Shown: positions 53,127-63,917 of the stretch, in pieces
Layout of the letters: each line of letters starts with the position of its first letter
Position numbering within the stretch: the stretch's first letter is position 1
Source of the DNA: Flexivirga caeni
GTDB taxonomy: Bacteria; Actinomycetota; Actinomycetes; Actinomycetales; Dermatophilaceae
Reading direction: 5' to 3'
Length of the DNA stretch: 64,000 bases
Assembly (NCBI RefSeq): GCF_003724155.1
Contig: NZ_RJJQ01000011.1
Location: 124,001-188,000, forward strand
The notes under the pieces: generated by a model
What the model saw: the letters and a program-made list of their open reading frames with translations, nothing else
Databases searched by the model: none
What the model was told of the DNA's origin: nothing
Position numbers and translations under genes: made by a program

Positions 53127-55690
53127 GCGTGTCCTTCCACGGGATCGGCCGGCGGCACGACGGGCAGGCGCACGCACATGGTGAGTCCGCCGCCGGGAGT
53201 GTCCTCGGCGTCCAGGGTGCCGTCCATTGCTTCGGTGAGTCCCTTGGCGACGGCCAGGCCGAGCCCGACGCCGTTGCCGCGCGGGCTGTCGCCATACCGC
53301 TGGAAAGGCGCGAAGATGCCGGTGCGCTGCGACTCCGGGACGCCGGGGCCACGGTCGACGACGCGCACCTCGACCCAGCAACCGAGGCGTTCGGCCGAGA
53401 TGACGACCTCCTGGCGGCCGGGGGAATAGCGCAACGAGTTCTCCACCAGATTGGCGAGCACGCGTTCGGCGAGACCCGGGTCGGCGAGGCAGCTGACCTG
53501 CGGGTCCGGCAGCCAGACGTGCACGCGGTCCGGGGCGCTGACCGAGCGGAGCGTGTGCGCGACCAGGTCGGCGACGAGCACGTCGTCGGTGCGTGCAGTG
53601 ATGTTGCCGGACTGGATGCGGGACATGTCGAGCAGGTTCTCGATCAGCCCGTCCAACCGATCGGTAGCATCCTCAACGGTTTCCAGCAGTTCTCGCTGAT
53701 CGGCGGGGGTGAGCCGGATGTCGGTGCTGCGCAGGCTCGACACGCCGGCCTTGATGGCGGACAGCGGGGTCCGCAGGTCGTGCGAGACCGCCGCGAGAAG
53801 AGCTGCACGCGAGCGATTGTCCTTGGCCAGCCCGGCGGCCGCGGCCGCCTGCCGGGCCAGTTCGTTGCGGTGGAGTATGGCGGCCGCCACGCTTGCATAG
53901 GCCTCCATCAGTCGCTGCTGGCTGGCGTCCACGACGTCCCCGCCGAGGACGAACTGGTGGTCCTCGTCGATGGGGACCCGGCTCAGCCGCGCCTCCAGCT
54001 CGGTCAGCGGCACCTCACCGCTGACCATCACCGGCTGACCGGGTACGCCCGAGTGCGTCGTGCGGACGATGGCCGCGCCGGTCACCGAGAAGAGGTCGCG
54101 GGCCTGGCCCAGCAGCTCGGGCAGTGGGTCCTTGACAGCCAGCAGCGAGTGGGTGAGCTCAGCCAGAACCCGCGAATCGTATTCTGCGGCAACGGCTTGC
54201 GAGGTGCGCCGGACCGAGAGGTGCACGACCCACGACACAGACGCGGCCACGATCACGAAGACCAGCACGGCGCCGACGTTCTCTGGCTGGTTGATCGTCA
54301 GAGTTCCGGTTGGGGAGGTGAAGAACCAGTTCAGCACCAGGCTGGACAGCACGGCAGTCGCCAACGCCGGCCAGATGCCGCCGACGATCGCGGTGAGCAC
54401 CGTGTAGGCCAGGTAGATCAACATCTCGAGGGGGAGTGCGTGAGTGTGCGCGGTGCGGTCCAGCAGCACCGTGAGCACCAGCAGCCCCACGGTGGCGAGC
54501 AGCCAGCCGGCCACTTCCCGGTGCAGCCCGACGCCGACCCAGGTCACCGCCGGGCGTCGGCCGCCGTGGGCGAGTTCGTGGGAGACCATCAGCACGTCGA
54601 TGTCGCCGGACCCGTCGACGACGGTGTCGCCGACGCCCCGGCCGAAGATCCGCTGCAGCCGGGTGCGCCGCGACGCGCCGATGATGATCTGGGAGGCATT
54701 GACGCCGCGCGCGAATTCCAGGATCGCCTCGCCCACGTCGGTGCCGGTGACCGTGTGCATCGTTCCGCCCAGCTCGGTCACGAGTTGCCTTGCCGCAGCA
54801 GCTGATTCGGGTTTCACGTCGCGCAGGCCGGTGTCGGAGACGACCTGCACGGCATACAGCTCCCCGCCGGCGCCGCGGCCGGCGATGCGCGCGCCGCGTC
54901 GCAGGAGAGTCTCCTGCTCGGGACCGCCGGTGAGTGCGACGACGACCCGCTCGCGCACCGGCCAGATCGACTCGATGTCGTGATCGTCGCGGTAGCGCGA
55001 CAATGCCTCGTCGACCCGGTCTGCGGTCCACAGCAGCGCGAGCTCGCGCAGCGCGGAGAGGTTTCCGCCACGAAAGTAGTTGGCCAGCGCTGCGTCGACC
55101 CGCTCGGCGGGGTAGACGTGCCCGTGCGCGAGCCGGCGGCGCAGGGCCTCCGGGGTCATGTCGACCAGTTCAATCTGGTCGGCCGCCCGCACCACCGCGT
55201 CCGGCACTGTCTCCTGCTGCCGGACGCCGGTGATCTGGAAGACGGCGTCGTTCAGCGACTCCAGGTGCTGGACGTTGACGGTGGACAGCACGTCGATGCC
55301 GGCATCCAGCAACTGCTCGATGTCCTGCCAGCGGCGCTCGTGGGGGCCGCCGATGATCCGGTGTGCCAGCTCGTCGACGAGCACCACGTCCGGCCGGCGG
55401 CGCAGCACCGCATCGACGTCCAGCTCGTGCAGCACGGTGTCGCCGTGCCGGAGCTCCCGCTGCGGGACGATCTCCAGCCCTTCGAGCTGCTCGGCGGTGT
55501 AGGCGCGGTCGTGGGTCTCGATGACGCCCACGACCACGTCGGTGCCGCGTTGCTGCCTGCGGTGGCCTTCCTGCAGCATCTTGACGGTCTTGCCCACACC
55601 CGGGGCAGCACCGAGGTAGATGCGGAGGCGGCCACGCGTCATACGACGATTGTCCCCGCTGAGCTCGGTGACTGCCTCCTGGCCGTCCAT
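53123..55690 (-). CDS. kdpD: KdpD potassium-sensing histidine kinase
   Basis: 855 residues from MDGQEAVTELSG; ATG of MTRGRLRIY at 55642 is an alternative. Domain order: KdpD sensor with P-loop YLGAAPGVGKTVKMLQEG (about 20-230), a USP-like domain (about 240-365), four membrane helices of DUF4118 (about 385-480), a GAF-like region, HisKA with His near residue 633 (LAAVSHDLRTPLSAIKAGVS), and HATPase (ANLVENSLRYSPGRQE, then VGLGLAVAKGL). It phosphorylates KdpE at low potassium or turgor, and c-di-AMP is a known ligand of some KdpD USP domains. The gap to kdpC is 5 bp. Confidence 0.96.
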   Translation of the reverse strand: MDGQEAVTELSGDNRRMTRGRLRIYLGAAPGVGKTVKMLQEGHRRQQRGTDVVVGVIETHDRAYTAEQLEGLEIVPQRELRHGDTVLHELDVDAVLRRRPDVVLVDELAHRIIGGPHERRWQDIEQLLDAGIDVLSTVNVQHLESLNDAVFQITGVRQQETVPDAVVRAADQIELVDMTPEALRRRLAHGHVYPAERVDAALANYFRGGNLSALRELALLWTADRVDEALSRYRDDHDIESIWPVRERVVVALTGGPEQETLLRRGARIAGRGAGGELYAVQVVSDTGLRDVKPESAAAARQLVTELGGTMHTVTGTDVGEAILEFARGVNASQIIIGASRRTRLQRIFGRGVGDTVVDGSGDIDVLMVSHELAHGGRRPAVTWVGVGLHREVAGWLLATVGLLVLTVLLDRTAHTHALPLEMLIYLAYTVLTAIVGGIWPALATAVLSSLVLNWFFTSPTGTLTINQPENVGAVLVFVIVAASVSWVVHLSVRRTSQAVAAEYDSRVLAELTHSLLAVKDPLPELLGQARDLFSVTGAAIVRTTHSGVPGQPVMVSGEVPLTELEARLSRVPIDEDHQFVLGGDVVDASQQRLMEAYASVAAAILHRNELARQAAAAAGLAKDNRSRAALLAAVSHDLRTPLSAIKAGVSSLRSTDIRLTPADQRELLETVEDATDRLDGLIENLLDMSRIQSGNITARTDDVLVADLVAHTLRSVSAPDRVHVWLPDPQVSCLADPGLAERVLANLVENSLRYSPGRQEVVISAERLGCWVEVRVVDRGPGVPESQRTGIFAPFQRYGDSPRGNGVGLGLAVAKGLTEAMDGTLDAEDTPGGGLTMCVRLPVVPPADPVEGHA

Positions 55691-55695
55691 CCGGC

Positions 55696-56274
55696 TCACC
55701 CCTTCGCGGTCAGGCGCTGCAGCGCGAGATTGAGTCGCAGCACGTCGACCTTCGGCTCGCCGAGGAACCCGACGTCTCGGCCGGTGGTCGCGGCCGCGAT
55801 GAGCTTGTCGACCTCGGCGAGGGAGATGCCCCGCGCCTTGGCGACCGATGGCGCCTGCAACTTCGCGTATGCCGGGGAGATGTCCGGATCGAGCCCGCTG
55901 GCGCTCATGGTCAGCGCGTCGGGAGCTGTCCCGCCGAGGCCGGCGAGCGCCTTCGCGCGTGCCGCGACCGCGGCTTCCTGGCGTTTGTCGTCCGCAGGGA
56001 GGTTGGAGCCGCCACTGGTGCTGCCGGTGTAGTTCGTGGCCGACGGCCGGCCGTGGAACCACTGCGCACCGGTGAACTGCTGCCCGATCAGCGACGAGCC
56101 GACCACCTTGCCGTCCACACGGATCAGTGATCCGGTGGCCTGGTCGTGGAAGGCGACGCGCCCGACGCCCCAGACGACGGCGGGGTAGATCACGCCGAGC
56201 AGCACGGTGAGGATGATGAACAGCCGGACCGCAGCCAGTGTCTGGCGGCCGATGGTGAGTGATGACGTTGCCAT
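55696..56274 (-). CDS. kdpC: Potassium-transporting ATPase subunit KdpC
   Basis: 192 residues from MATSSLTIGRQTL; an ATG three codons earlier overlaps kdpB. One N-terminal membrane helix (LFIILTVLLGVIYPAVVWGV) is followed by the soluble KdpC domain (SLIGQQFTGAQWFHGRPSAT, NLPADDKRQEAAVAARAKAL, SASGLDPDISPAYAKLQAPS, VDKLIAAATTGRDVGFLGEP). It stabilises the KdpA-KdpB assembly and supports ATP binding. It lies between kdpB and kdpD in normal order. Confidence 0.96.
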   Translation of the reverse strand: MATSSLTIGRQTLAAVRLFIILTVLLGVIYPAVVWGVGRVAFHDQATGSLIRVDGKVVGSSLIGQQFTGAQWFHGRPSATNYTGSTSGGSNLPADDKRQEAAVAARAKALAGLGGTAPDALTMSASGLDPDISPAYAKLQAPSVAKARGISLAEVDKLIAAATTGRDVGFLGEPKVDVLRLNLALQRLTAKG

Positions 56275-56279
56275 GAGGA

Positions 56280-58394
56280 TCACATCCCGGGGAGGAACTG
56301 GACGAGGAGGTCGATGAGCTTGATGCCGATGAACGGGACGATCACTCCGCCGACTCCGTAGATCAGGATGTTGCGTGTGAGCAGCTGGTCGGCGCGCAGC
56401 GGACGATAGCGAACACCCTTCAGCGACAACGGGATCAACGCGATGATGATCAGCGCGTTGAAGATGACCGCCGACAGGATCGCCGAGTTCGCCGAGTGCA
56501 GCTTCATGATGTTCAGATCCGTCAGGCCCGGGTAGCTGGCCACGAACATCGCCGGGATGATCGCGAAGTACTTCGCCAGGTCGTTGGCGATCGAGAACGT
56601 CGTCAGCGCGCCGCGGGTGATCAGCAACTGCTTGCCGATGCCGACGATGTCGATCAGTTTCGTCGGGTCCGAGTCGAGGTCGACCATGTTGCCGGCTTCC
56701 TTGGCGGCCGAGGTGCCGGTGTTCATGGCGACGCCGACGTCGGCCTGGGCAAGCGCCGGCGCGTCGTTGGTGCCGTCACCGGTCATCGCGACCAGCCGGC
56801 CGCCTTCCTGCTCGGCCTTGATCAGCCGCATCTTGTCCTCGGGCGTCGCCTCGGCAAGGAAGTCGTCGACCCCGGCCTCGTCGGCAATTGCCTTGGCAGT
56901 CAACGGGTTGTCCCCGGTGATCATCACCGTGCGGATGCCCATCTTGCGCAGCTCGGCGAAGCGCTCCGCCATACCGGGCTTGATGACGTCTTTCAGATGT
57001 ATGACGCCGACGGCGTTCATCGACCCGCCCTGGCGGCCGGCCGCGACGACGAGCGGGGTGCCGCCTGCCGCCGAGATGCGGTCGGCGATCTCCATGGCGG
57101 CGTCGGCCCCGGTGCCGCCGGTCTCCCGGACGAGCTTGGCGACCGAGGCTGCCGCTCCCTTGCGCAGCATGGTGCCGTCCGGCAGGTCCAGGCCGCTCAT
57201 CCGGGTCTGCGCGGTGAACGGCACCACGACCGCGTCGGCGGGCGAATCCATCGTCGTACCAAGCTGATCCGCAGTCCACGTGACGATCGAGCGACCCTCG
57301 GGGGTCTCATCGGCGAGGGAGGACAGGTGCGCCAGCCGGTGCACCTCGGCCGCGTCGTTGGCGCCGACGACGACGATGTCGGACGCCTGCCGGTTGCCGA
57401 GCGTGATGGTGCCGGTCTTGTCCAGCAGCAGCGTGGTCACGTCGCCCGCAGCTTCCACCGCGCGGCCGGACATCGCCAGGACGTTGCGTTGCACGAGCCG
57501 GTCCATGCCCGCGATGCCGATCGCGGACAGCAGTGCCCCGATGGTGGTGGGGATCAGGCAGACCAGCAGGGCGACGAGCACGGTGACGCTCGGGCGGTGA
57601 CCGGCCCAGCCGGCGAACGGCGGGATCGTCGCGACCGCGAGCAGGAAGATGATCGTCAGGACGGTCAGCAGGATGCCGAGCGCGATCTCGTTGGGGGTCT
57701 TCTGCCGTTCGGCACCCTCGACGAGCGCGATCATCCGGTCGATGAAGGTCTCGCCCGGCTTCGCCGTGATCTGTATGACGATCCGGTCCGACAGCACGGT
57801 GGTGCCCCCGGTGACCGCGCACCGGTCGCCCCCGGCCTCGCGGACCACGGGCGCCGATTCGCCGGTGATGGCCGATTCATCAACGGTGGCAATGCCTTCC
57901 ACGACATCGCCATCGCCCGGGATCTGCTGCCCGGCCCCGACCACGACTCGGTCGCCCAGGTGCAGATCGGAGGCGGCGATCTCCTCCTCGCCCGTGTCGG
58001 TGAGACGCCGGGCGGTTGCCGTCGCGCGGGTCTTGCGCAAGCTGTCCGCCTGGGCCTTGCCACGCCCCTCGGCCACCGATTCGGCAAGATTGGCGAAGAA
58101 GATCGTCGCCCACAGCCACACCGACACCAGCCAGGCGAACCACGAGGGGTGGCCGATTGCCAGCACCGTGGTGAGCACCGCGCTGACCCACACCACGAAG
58201 ATCACCGGCTGCCGCCACAGATGCCGTGGGTCGAACTTCACCAGCGCCCCAGGCAGTGCCGGGCCCAGCTGTCGCCAGAGGTTGGAGAGCGACGACGGTG
58301 ACTCGTTCTTGGTCGGATGCGTTGCCGCAGAAGCAGGTTCAGCAGTCATGACGTCTGTGGTGCTTTCTTCTGATCGCTCGCTCCGCTGGTTCAT
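56280..58394 (-). CDS. kdpB: Potassium-transporting P-type ATPase subunit KdpB
   Basis: 704 residues; the P-type ATPase energising KdpA. Phosphorylation motif [14 protein letters not shown] with Asp near residue 325, TGES loop [19 protein letters not shown], hinge [20 protein letters not shown], and the KdpB segment [20 protein letters not shown] are all present. The ATG overlaps the kdpA stop by 4 bp. The first codons ([12 protein letters not shown]) are encoded by a repeat-like sequence shared with the dapA 3' flank; an inner ATG at 58349 (MTAEPASAA) would remove it. Confidence 0.97.
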   Translation of the reverse strand: MNQRSERSEESTTDVMTAEPASAATHPTKNESPSSLSNLWRQLGPALPGALVKFDPRHLWRQPVIFVVWVSAVLTTVLAIGHPSWFAWLVSVWLWATIFFANLAESVAEGRGKAQADSLRKTRATATARRLTDTGEEEIAASDLHLGDRVVVGAGQQIPGDGDVVEGIATVDESAITGESAPVVREAGGDRCAVTGGTTVLSDRIVIQITAKPGETFIDRMIALVEGAERQKTPNEIALGILLTVLTIIFLLAVATIPPFAGWAGHRPSVTVLVALLVCLIPTTIGALLSAIGIAGMDRLVQRNVLAMSGRAVEAAGDVTTLLLDKTGTITLGNRQASDIVVVGANDAAEVHRLAHLSSLADETPEGRSIVTWTADQLGTTMDSPADAVVVPFTAQTRMSGLDLPDGTMLRKGAAASVAKLVRETGGTGADAAMEIADRISAAGGTPLVVAAGRQGGSMNAVGVIHLKDVIKPGMAERFAELRKMGIRTVMITGDNPLTAKAIADEAGVDDFLAEATPEDKMRLIKAEQEGGRLVAMTGDGTNDAPALAQADVGVAMNTGTSAAKEAGNMVDLDSDPTKLIDIVGIGKQLLITRGALTTFSIANDLAKYFAIIPAMFVASYPGLTDLNIMKLHSANSAILSAVIFNALIIIALIPLSLKGVRYRPLRADQLLTRNILIYGVGGVIVPFIGIKLIDLLVQFLPGM

Positions 58395-60037
58395 CGCAAG
58401 GCCTCCGCGAGTGGGCCGAGAGCGAGCACGGGTAGGAACGTCAGGCCGGTGACAAGCAGCGCCACTCCGACCATCAGGCCCGCGAAGAGCGGGGTGTGCG
58501 TGGGCATCGTGCCGTCCGTGGTGGGCCGGCGATGCTGTGCCGCGAAGGAACCGGCCAGCGCGAGCACCGCGATGGTCGGCAGGAAGCGGCCGAGCAGCAT
58601 GCAGACGGCGAGCGTCAGGTTGAGGAACGGCTGATCAGCGCTCAGTCCGCCGAACGCCGAACCGTTGTTGTTCGCCGCCGACGCGTAGGCGTAGAGGATC
58701 TCGCTCAGGCCGTGCGGGCCGGTCGCGAGTATGGCGCCCTTCGCGCTCCTGACCATCAGCGCCGACGCGGTGCCGAGCAGCACGAGCGCGGGAGTGGTCA
58801 CCGAATAGAGCGCGGAATAGGTGATCTCCTTGCGCCCCACCTGTTTTCCGTGGATCTCCGGCGTGCGCCCGACCATCAGGCCGGCGATGAACACCGCGAG
58901 GATGGCGACGATGAGCGCGCCATACAAACCGGATCCGACACCACCCGGGCTGATCTCGCCGAGCAGCATGTTCACCAGGGCGCCGCCGCCGCCGATCGGG
59001 CTGTACGACTCGTGCCAGGAGTTCACTGCACCTGTCGAGGTCGACGTGGTCGAGTTGGCGAACAACGCCGAGGCCCACACGCCGAAGCGAACCTCCTTGC
59101 CCTCCATCGCGCCGGTCGCCGCATGTGAGGCGGCCTGCTCGGCCCAGGTGATGACGATCAGCATGGTCGTCCAGAGGAACGCCATGAAGCCGAGCACGGC
59201 ATACCCCTGGCGCTTGTCGCCGACCAGCCGGCCGTAGGTGCGCGGCAGGGAGAACGGGATGACCAGCAGGAGGAAGATCTCGAAAAGGTTCGTGAACCCG
59301 TTGGGGTTCTCGAAAGGGTGCGCCGAGTTGGCGTTGAAGTAGCCGCCGCCGTTGGTGCCGAGCTCCTTGATGGCCTCCTGACTCGCGACCAGTCCGCTCT
59401 CGATCGTCTGGTGCGAGCCGGTGATGGTGTCGATGACCATCGGTGCCGACAGGTCCTGGACGACCCCGCCGGCCAGCAGCACGATCGCGGCAATTACGGA
59501 CAGTGGCAACAGGATTCGGATGGTCGCGCGGACCACGTCCACCCAGAAGTTGCCGACCAGGCCGGTCTTGCGCGCAACCAGGCCGCGCACCAGCGCCACC
59601 GCGACGGCCAGCCCGACAGCGGCGGACAGGAAGTTCTGGACGGCCAGCCCGGTCGTCTGCAGCAACGCGCTCGCGCCCGACTCACCGGAGTAGCTCTGCC
59701 AGTTGGTGTTGGTGACGAACGAGACGGCCGTGTTGATCGAGGTGTGCCAGTCCATTGCCGCGCCGCGGTCGAGCGGTAAGCGGCCCTGGAAGACGCACAG
59801 CAGCCACAGCACGACGATGCCGATGCCGGAGAACGTCAGCAACGAGACGGCATACCGTGTCCACCGTTGCTGGGACTTCGGATCCACACCGGCTGCGCGA
59901 TAGAACACCCGCTCGATGGCGAGGTCCTTTTCGCTGGTGAAGACCTTGGCCATGTAGTCGCCGAGAGGCACGTGCACAGCGGCGAGCACCGCGACCAGGC
60001 ACGCGATCGTGAGTACGCCGCTGACCCACTCGCTCAT
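58391..60037 (-). CDS. kdpA: Potassium-transporting ATPase subunit KdpA
   Basis: A 548-residue potassium channel-like subunit of the SKT superfamily with about ten membrane segments. The four degenerate selectivity-filter loops are visible: [55 protein letters not shown] and [20 protein letters not shown]. The length is normal (about 550-560). It overlaps kdpF by 1 bp and kdpB by 4 bp. It selects potassium at micromolar concentrations. Confidence 0.97.
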   Translation of the reverse strand: MSEWVSGVLTIACLVAVLAAVHVPLGDYMAKVFTSEKDLAIERVFYRAAGVDPKSQQRWTRYAVSLLTFSGIGIVVLWLLCVFQGRLPLDRGAAMDWHTSINTAVSFVTNTNWQSYSGESGASALLQTTGLAVQNFLSAAVGLAVAVALVRGLVARKTGLVGNFWVDVVRATIRILLPLSVIAAIVLLAGGVVQDLSAPMVIDTITGSHQTIESGLVASQEAIKELGTNGGGYFNANSAHPFENPNGFTNLFEIFLLLVIPFSLPRTYGRLVGDKRQGYAVLGFMAFLWTTMLIVITWAEQAASHAATGAMEGKEVRFGVWASALFANSTTSTSTGAVNSWHESYSPIGGGGALVNMLLGEISPGGVGSGLYGALIVAILAVFIAGLMVGRTPEIHGKQVGRKEITYSALYSVTTPALVLLGTASALMVRSAKGAILATGPHGLSEILYAYASAANNNGSAFGGLSADQPFLNLTLAVCMLLGRFLPTIAVLALAGSFAAQHRRPTTDGTMPTHTPLFAGLMVGVALLVTGLTFLPVLALGPLAEALR

Positions 60038-60123
60038 CAGAACTTGTCCGGGCGAATCAGGGCGTAGACGAGATACGCCAGGAGCGCGACGGCAATGATG
60101 CCGGCGACGAGATATTCGGTCAT
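60037..60123 (-). CDS. kdpF: KdpF small membrane subunit
   Basis: A 28-residue peptide too short for most gene callers: MTEYLVAGIIAVALLAYLVY then ALIRPDKF. It is one membrane helix followed by RPDKF, the KdpF signature. Its stop and the kdpA start share bases (TGATGA). KdpF sits in the KdpA-KdpB membrane interface and stabilises the complex. It is the first gene of the operon, whose promoter must lie in 60124-60240. Confidence 0.93.
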   Translation of the reverse strand: MTEYLVAGIIAVALLAYLVYALIRPDKF

Positions 60124-60250
60124 GGCATCCAGCGTCATCCGGCGCGCGCGCCGAACCTGCCCCGTTGACGCGGCCTTTGCGCCTCTTGACGGTTTCTTAA
60201 CGCATGACGGCGTTGTTCGCGGGCGCGGAGTCGGCGAGGTCCCGAGCGGG

Positions 60251-60294
60251 AGGACCAGTAGATGGTGCGCTTCAGTGCACCATCTACTGGTCCT
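60251..60294. repeat. 18-bp perfect hairpin upstream of kdpF
   Basis: AGGACCAGTAGATGGTGC (60251-60268) is perfectly complementary to GCACCATCTACTGGTCCT (60277-60294) with an 8-base loop. It lies 128 bp upstream of kdpF and 71 bp downstream of the dipeptidase stop, both on the minus strand. It could end dipeptidase transcription or be a regulatory site for kdp. No T-run and no second copy were seen. The remaining gap 60124-60250 is the kdp promoter region, without an identified KdpE box. Confidence 0.7.
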
Positions 60295-60364
60295 TGTGGA
60301 ATTGCGGGCTGGTCCCGAAGTCTCGACGGTCGAGGTTTAGGGCGCTGAAACGGCGCCCGCCGCG

Positions 60365-61564
60365 TCAGCCGTCGAGTTCCTCGATCGTCGCGACGCTCGG
60401 GCCCCGGGTGGTCTGCAGGTCACGGGCCACGGCCTCGGCGTCGCGCAGCACGCGCAGCACGTTGCCGCCGGCGACCTTGGTGAGGTCCTCGTCGGACCAG
60501 CCGAGATCGTGCAGCGCGGCGAAGACCTTCGGGTATGCCGAGACGTCGCCCAGCCCCTCGGGCAGGACCGACACACCGTCGAAGTCGCCGCCCACTCCGA
60601 GATGGTCGATGCCTGCGACCTCGCGGATGTGCACGAAGTGCGCGATCACGTCGTCCAGGGTCGCGACCGGCATCGGGTGCTCGTGCGCCCACTGGTCGGC
60701 GAACGGTCCGAAGGCACCCAGGTCGGTGGGCGTGATGCCGGCGTCGCGGGCGGCGTCCGCGGCGTCATTGCGCCACTGCGCACACGCCTGGGACACGAAG
60801 CCGGGCACGAAGGTCGACATGATCACGCCGTTCTTGTCGCGCAGCGTCTCCAGGACGTCGTCGGGAGCGTTGCGCGGGTAGTCGCACACCGCACGCGCGG
60901 AGGAGTGACTGAAGATGACCGGCGCCTCGGAGACCGCGAGCGCGGCGCGCATGGTGTCGGCGCTGACGTGCGAGAGGTCGACCAGCATCCCGATGCGGTT
61001 CATCTCGCGGACCACCTCGACGCCGAAGCGGGTCAGCCCGCCGTGCACCGGCTCATCGGTCGCCGAATCGGCCCACGGGTTGTTGTCGTTGTGCGTCAGC
61101 GTCATGTAACGCACCCCGAGGACGTAGATCATCCGCAGCACCGCGAGTGAACTGTCGATCGACTGACCGCCCTCCGCGCCCAGCAGCGACGCGACGCGAC
61201 CGGAGGCGAAGACCGACTCCACCTCGTCGGCGGTCCGCGCCAGCCCGAACGTGTCCGGCCACCGGCCGATCATCTGATGGACCGCGTCGATCTGTTCCAG
61301 CGTCTGCGTGACGGCGGCGCTGCCAGGCAGGTTCGAGGGGACGTAGACCGACCAGAACTGCCCTCCGACGCACCCCTCGCGCAGCCGGACGATGTCGGTG
61401 TGTGTCCGGTCGGCGGTGCCGGCGGCCAGGTCGAGCTTGTCGAAGTCGTACTGCACCAGGTCGCGTGCCGCCCAGGGCAGGTCGTTGTGGCCGTCGATCA
61501 GCGGGTGCTGCGCCAGCAGGGCACGGACGTGGTCGAGGCTGGAGGAGGTGTCGGTGTTCGCCAT
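60365..61564 (-). CDS. Membrane-dipeptidase-type metallopeptidase (M19)
   Basis: 399 residues; a zinc amidohydrolase-fold dipeptidase. Metal ligands are in [16 protein letters not shown] (HxD), GAEGGQSI (bridging Glu), [12 protein letters not shown] and [15 protein letters not shown] (two His), and [11 protein letters not shown] (Asp). [14 protein letters not shown] is also typical. No signal peptide is seen, so it is probably cytoplasmic, as are many actinobacterial members. It hydrolyses dipeptides, sometimes with D-residues. It is divergent from rimO and may be unrelated to kdp. Confidence 0.93.
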   Translation of the reverse strand: MANTDTSSSLDHVRALLAQHPLIDGHNDLPWAARDLVQYDFDKLDLAAGTADRTHTDIVRLREGCVGGQFWSVYVPSNLPGSAAVTQTLEQIDAVHQMIGRWPDTFGLARTADEVESVFASGRVASLLGAEGGQSIDSSLAVLRMIYVLGVRYMTLTHNDNNPWADSATDEPVHGGLTRFGVEVVREMNRIGMLVDLSHVSADTMRAALAVSEAPVIFSHSSARAVCDYPRNAPDDVLETLRDKNGVIMSTFVPGFVSQACAQWRNDAADAARDAGITPTDLGAFGPFADQWAHEHPMPVATLDDVIAHFVHIREVAGIDHLGVGGDFDGVSVLPEGLGDVSAYPKVFAALHDLGWSDEDLTKVAGGNVLRVLRDAEAVARDLQTTRGPSVATIEELDG

Positions 61565-61621
61565 ACCGCCATCACATCACGGGTGGCGGTGGCCGGGGCC
61601 GCGTCCCATAGAGTTGGACCC

Positions 61622-63142
61622 ATGGAATCCCGCAGCGTCGCTCTGGTCACTTTGGGGTGCGCTCGCAACGAGGTCGATTCCGAGGAACTCGCCGGCCGGC
61701 TGGCCGGCGCCGGCTGGACGCTGGTCGACGACGCCGCCGACGCCGACGTCGCCGTCATCAACACCTGCGGCTTCGTCGAGCAGGCCAAGAAGGACTCGAT
61801 CGACGCGCTGCTGGAGGCGAACGACCTGAAGGAGCACGGCCGCACCAGGGCCGTGGTCGCCGTCGGTTGCCTGGCCGAACGGTACGGCGAACAACTCGCC
61901 GCCCAGTTGCCCGAGGCCGACGCGGTGCTCGGTTTCGATACCTACGCCGACATGTCCGCCCAGCTGAGCGCCGTCCTGGGCGGCCACGCGCCTGCTTCGC
62001 ACACACCGTCCGATCGGCGCCGGCTGCTGCCGATCAGCCCGGTCGACCGCCAGGGCGCGGGCGTCGCGCAGCCCGGCCACGGCGACATACGCCGCCCGGA
62101 CGACGTCGACGTCGCATCGCCGGCCTCGTCGCCGCGGGTCATCCGGGCCCGGCTGGACGGGCGGCCGTGGGCTCCGCTGAAGATCGCCTCCGGCTGTGAT
62201 CGCCGGTGTGCGTTCTGCGCGATCCCGAGCTTTCGGGGTGCGTTCGTGTCGCGCCGGCCCGCCGACGTGCTCGCCGAGGCGCGCTGGCTGGGACAGCACG
62301 ACGTGCGCGAGATCTTTCTGGTGTCGGAGAACTCCACGTCATACGGCAAGGACCTCGGGGACCTGCGGCTGCTGGACACGATGCTGCCGGAACTCACTGC
62401 GGTGGAAGGCATTTCGCGGGTGCGGGTGTCCTACCTGCAGCCCGCGGAGATTCGTCCTGACCTGCTCGACGTGATGACGTCGACGCCCGGCGTCGTGCCC
62501 TATTTCGACATCTCCTTCCAGCACGCGAGCGGCCCGTTGCTGCGCCGGATGCGCCGCTTCGGCGACAAGGACTCCTTCCTGCAGCTTCTCTCCGACGTGC
62601 GCTCGCGGTCGCCATACGCTGGCATCCGCAGCAACGTGATCGTCGGTTTCCCGGGCGAGACGGACGAGGACCTGGAGCAGCTCGAGGACTTCCTGGTGCA
62701 GGCGAACCTCGACGTGGTGGGGGTGTTCGGCTACTCCGACGAGGATGGCACCGAGGCCGAGACGTATGACGGGAAGCTGCCCGACGCCGAGGTCGCCGCC
62801 CGGCTGGAGCACTTCCGCACGCTGGCGGAGCAGCTGAACGAGCAGCGCGCGACCGATCGCGTCGGCGAGACCGTCGAGGTGCTCGTCGAGTCCGACGGCA
62901 CCGCCGACGGTGACGACGCCGAATTTTGGGGCCCCCACGAAGTATCGGAGCGAGGCACGAGCGGAGAACTTCGTGGGGTACAGGTGCGCGGTCGGGCGGG
63001 TCAGCAGGGGCCGGACGTCGACGGCGAGACGATCCTGACGGTCGAGCCGGGGAGTGTCGCCGTCGGCGACGTGGTCGTGGCGCGGGTGACCGGCACGGTC
63101 GGCATTGACCTCGTCGCGCAGCCCGCGGGGTCCACCGCGTGA
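61622..63142 (+). CDS. rimO: Ribosomal protein S12 methylthiotransferase with an in-frame palindromic insert
   Basis: 506 residues; a radical SAM enzyme adding a methylthio group to the conserved Asp of S12. The N-terminal cluster cysteines are in [24 protein letters not shown] and [11 protein letters not shown]. The radical SAM motif [15 protein letters not shown] (CX3CX2C) is near residue 200. A TRAM domain is at about 425-500. An apparent insertion, [20 protein letters not shown] (about 435-454), is encoded by the palindromic element also found in ileS. It splits the TRAM domain between [15 protein letters not shown] and [16 protein letters not shown] linker of about 45 residues ([20 protein letters not shown] onward) before the SAM domain is also longer than usual. 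Confidence 0.95.
   Translation: MESRSVALVTLGCARNEVDSEELAGRLAGAGWTLVDDAADADVAVINTCGFVEQAKKDSIDALLEANDLKEHGRTRAVVAVGCLAERYGEQLAAQLPEADAVLGFDTYADMSAQLSAVLGGHAPASHTPSDRRRLLPISPVDRQGAGVAQPGHGDIRRPDDVDVASPASSPRVIRARLDGRPWAPLKIASGCDRRCAFCAIPSFRGAFVSRRPADVLAEARWLGQHDVREIFLVSENSTSYGKDLGDLRLLDTMLPELTAVEGISRVRVSYLQPAEIRPDLLDVMTSTPGVVPYFDISFQHASGPLLRRMRRFGDKDSFLQLLSDVRSRSPYAGIRSNVIVGFPGETDEDLEQLEDFLVQANLDVVGVFGYSDEDGTEAETYDGKLPDAEVAARLEHFRTLAEQLNEQRATDRVGETVEVLVESDGTADGDDAEFWGPHEVSERGTSGELRGVQVRGRAGQQGPDVDGETILTVEPGSVAVGDVVVARVTGTVGIDLVAQPAGSTA
62927..62979 (+). repeat. 54-bp coding palindromic element, copy C (inside rimO)
   Basis: TGGGGCCCCCACGAAGTATC ... GCGGAGAACTTCGTGGGGT. The arms CCCCACGAAGT and ACTTCGTGGGG are an exact 11-bp inverted repeat. 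It is on the same strand as the copy at 41192 and inverted relative to the ileS copy. The rimO frame stays open through it. Confidence 0.88.
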
Positions 63143-63915
63143 GCGCGGCCCGTCGCGAGGACCGGCCCACCGCTCGCGAGGAACCGGCCGTGGACAAGGT
63201 GCGGCAACCGATCGCGCGGGCCGAGATCGAGCGCCGCCGTGCGGAGTTCGAGCGGCGGCGCGCGGCCGGTGAGCCGTTGATCGCGCCACCGATGCCCGAC
63301 CCGGCGTCCACCCCCAGCACCGGCGTCAGCACCTGGAACATCGCCAACGCGCTGACGATGTTCCGCATCCTGCTCGTGCCGTTCTTCGGCTGGGCACTGC
63401 TGGCCGACGGCGGGCACAACACCGGATCTCGCACGATCGCCGTGATCATCTTCGCGATCGCCTCGGTCACCGACCGCATCGACGGGCAGTTGGCTCGATC
63501 CCGTGGCCTGGTCACCGATTTCGGCAAGATGATGGACCCGATCGCGGACAAGGCCCTGATGGGTATGGCGCTCGTGGGCCTGTCCGTCATCGGGCGGCTG
63601 CCCTGGTGGGTCACCGCCGTCATCCTGATCCGCGAGGTCGGCATCACCCTGCTGCGGCTGTCGGTCATCCGGCACGGAGTGCTGCCGGCCAGCCGTGGCG
63701 GCAAGCTGAAGACCGTGCTGCAGGCGGTGGCGATCGGGCTCTTCCTGCTGCCCATCACCGGGTGGTTCGACGTGGTCGCCTGGGTGGTGATGATCGCCGC
63801 GCTCGCGATCACCGTCGCGACCGGTGTCGACTATGTCTTCCGGGCGCTCAAGCTGCGCGAGAACAGCGAACGCTCGCGAGCCCGCCGGGCACGCCGGGCG
63901 ACAGGCGGGAGCTGA
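63139..63915 (+). CDS. pgsA: CDP-diacylglycerol-glycerol-3-phosphate 3-phosphatidyltransferase
   Basis: 258 residues; makes phosphatidylglycerol phosphate in the membrane. The CDP-alcohol phosphotransferase motif is present as [20 protein letters not shown] plus MMDPIADK (DGxxAR...GxxxDxxxD). About five helices are seen. The N-terminal 65 residues are charged ([17 protein letters not shown]) and longer than in relatives. The GTG overlaps the rimO stop by 4 bp. rimO-pgsA-cinA is the common actinobacterial order. Confidence 0.95.
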   Translation: MSAARREDRPTAREEPAVDKVRQPIARAEIERRRAEFERRRAAGEPLIAPPMPDPASTPSTGVSTWNIANALTMFRILLVPFFGWALLADGGHNTGSRTIAVIIFAIASVTDRIDGQLARSRGLVTDFGKMMDPIADKALMGMALVGLSVIGRLPWWVTAVILIREVGITLLRLSVIRHGVLPASRGGKLKTVLQAVAIGLFLLPITGWFDVVAWVVMIAALAITVATGVDYVFRALKLRENSERSRARRARRATGGS

Positions 63916-63917
63916 TC

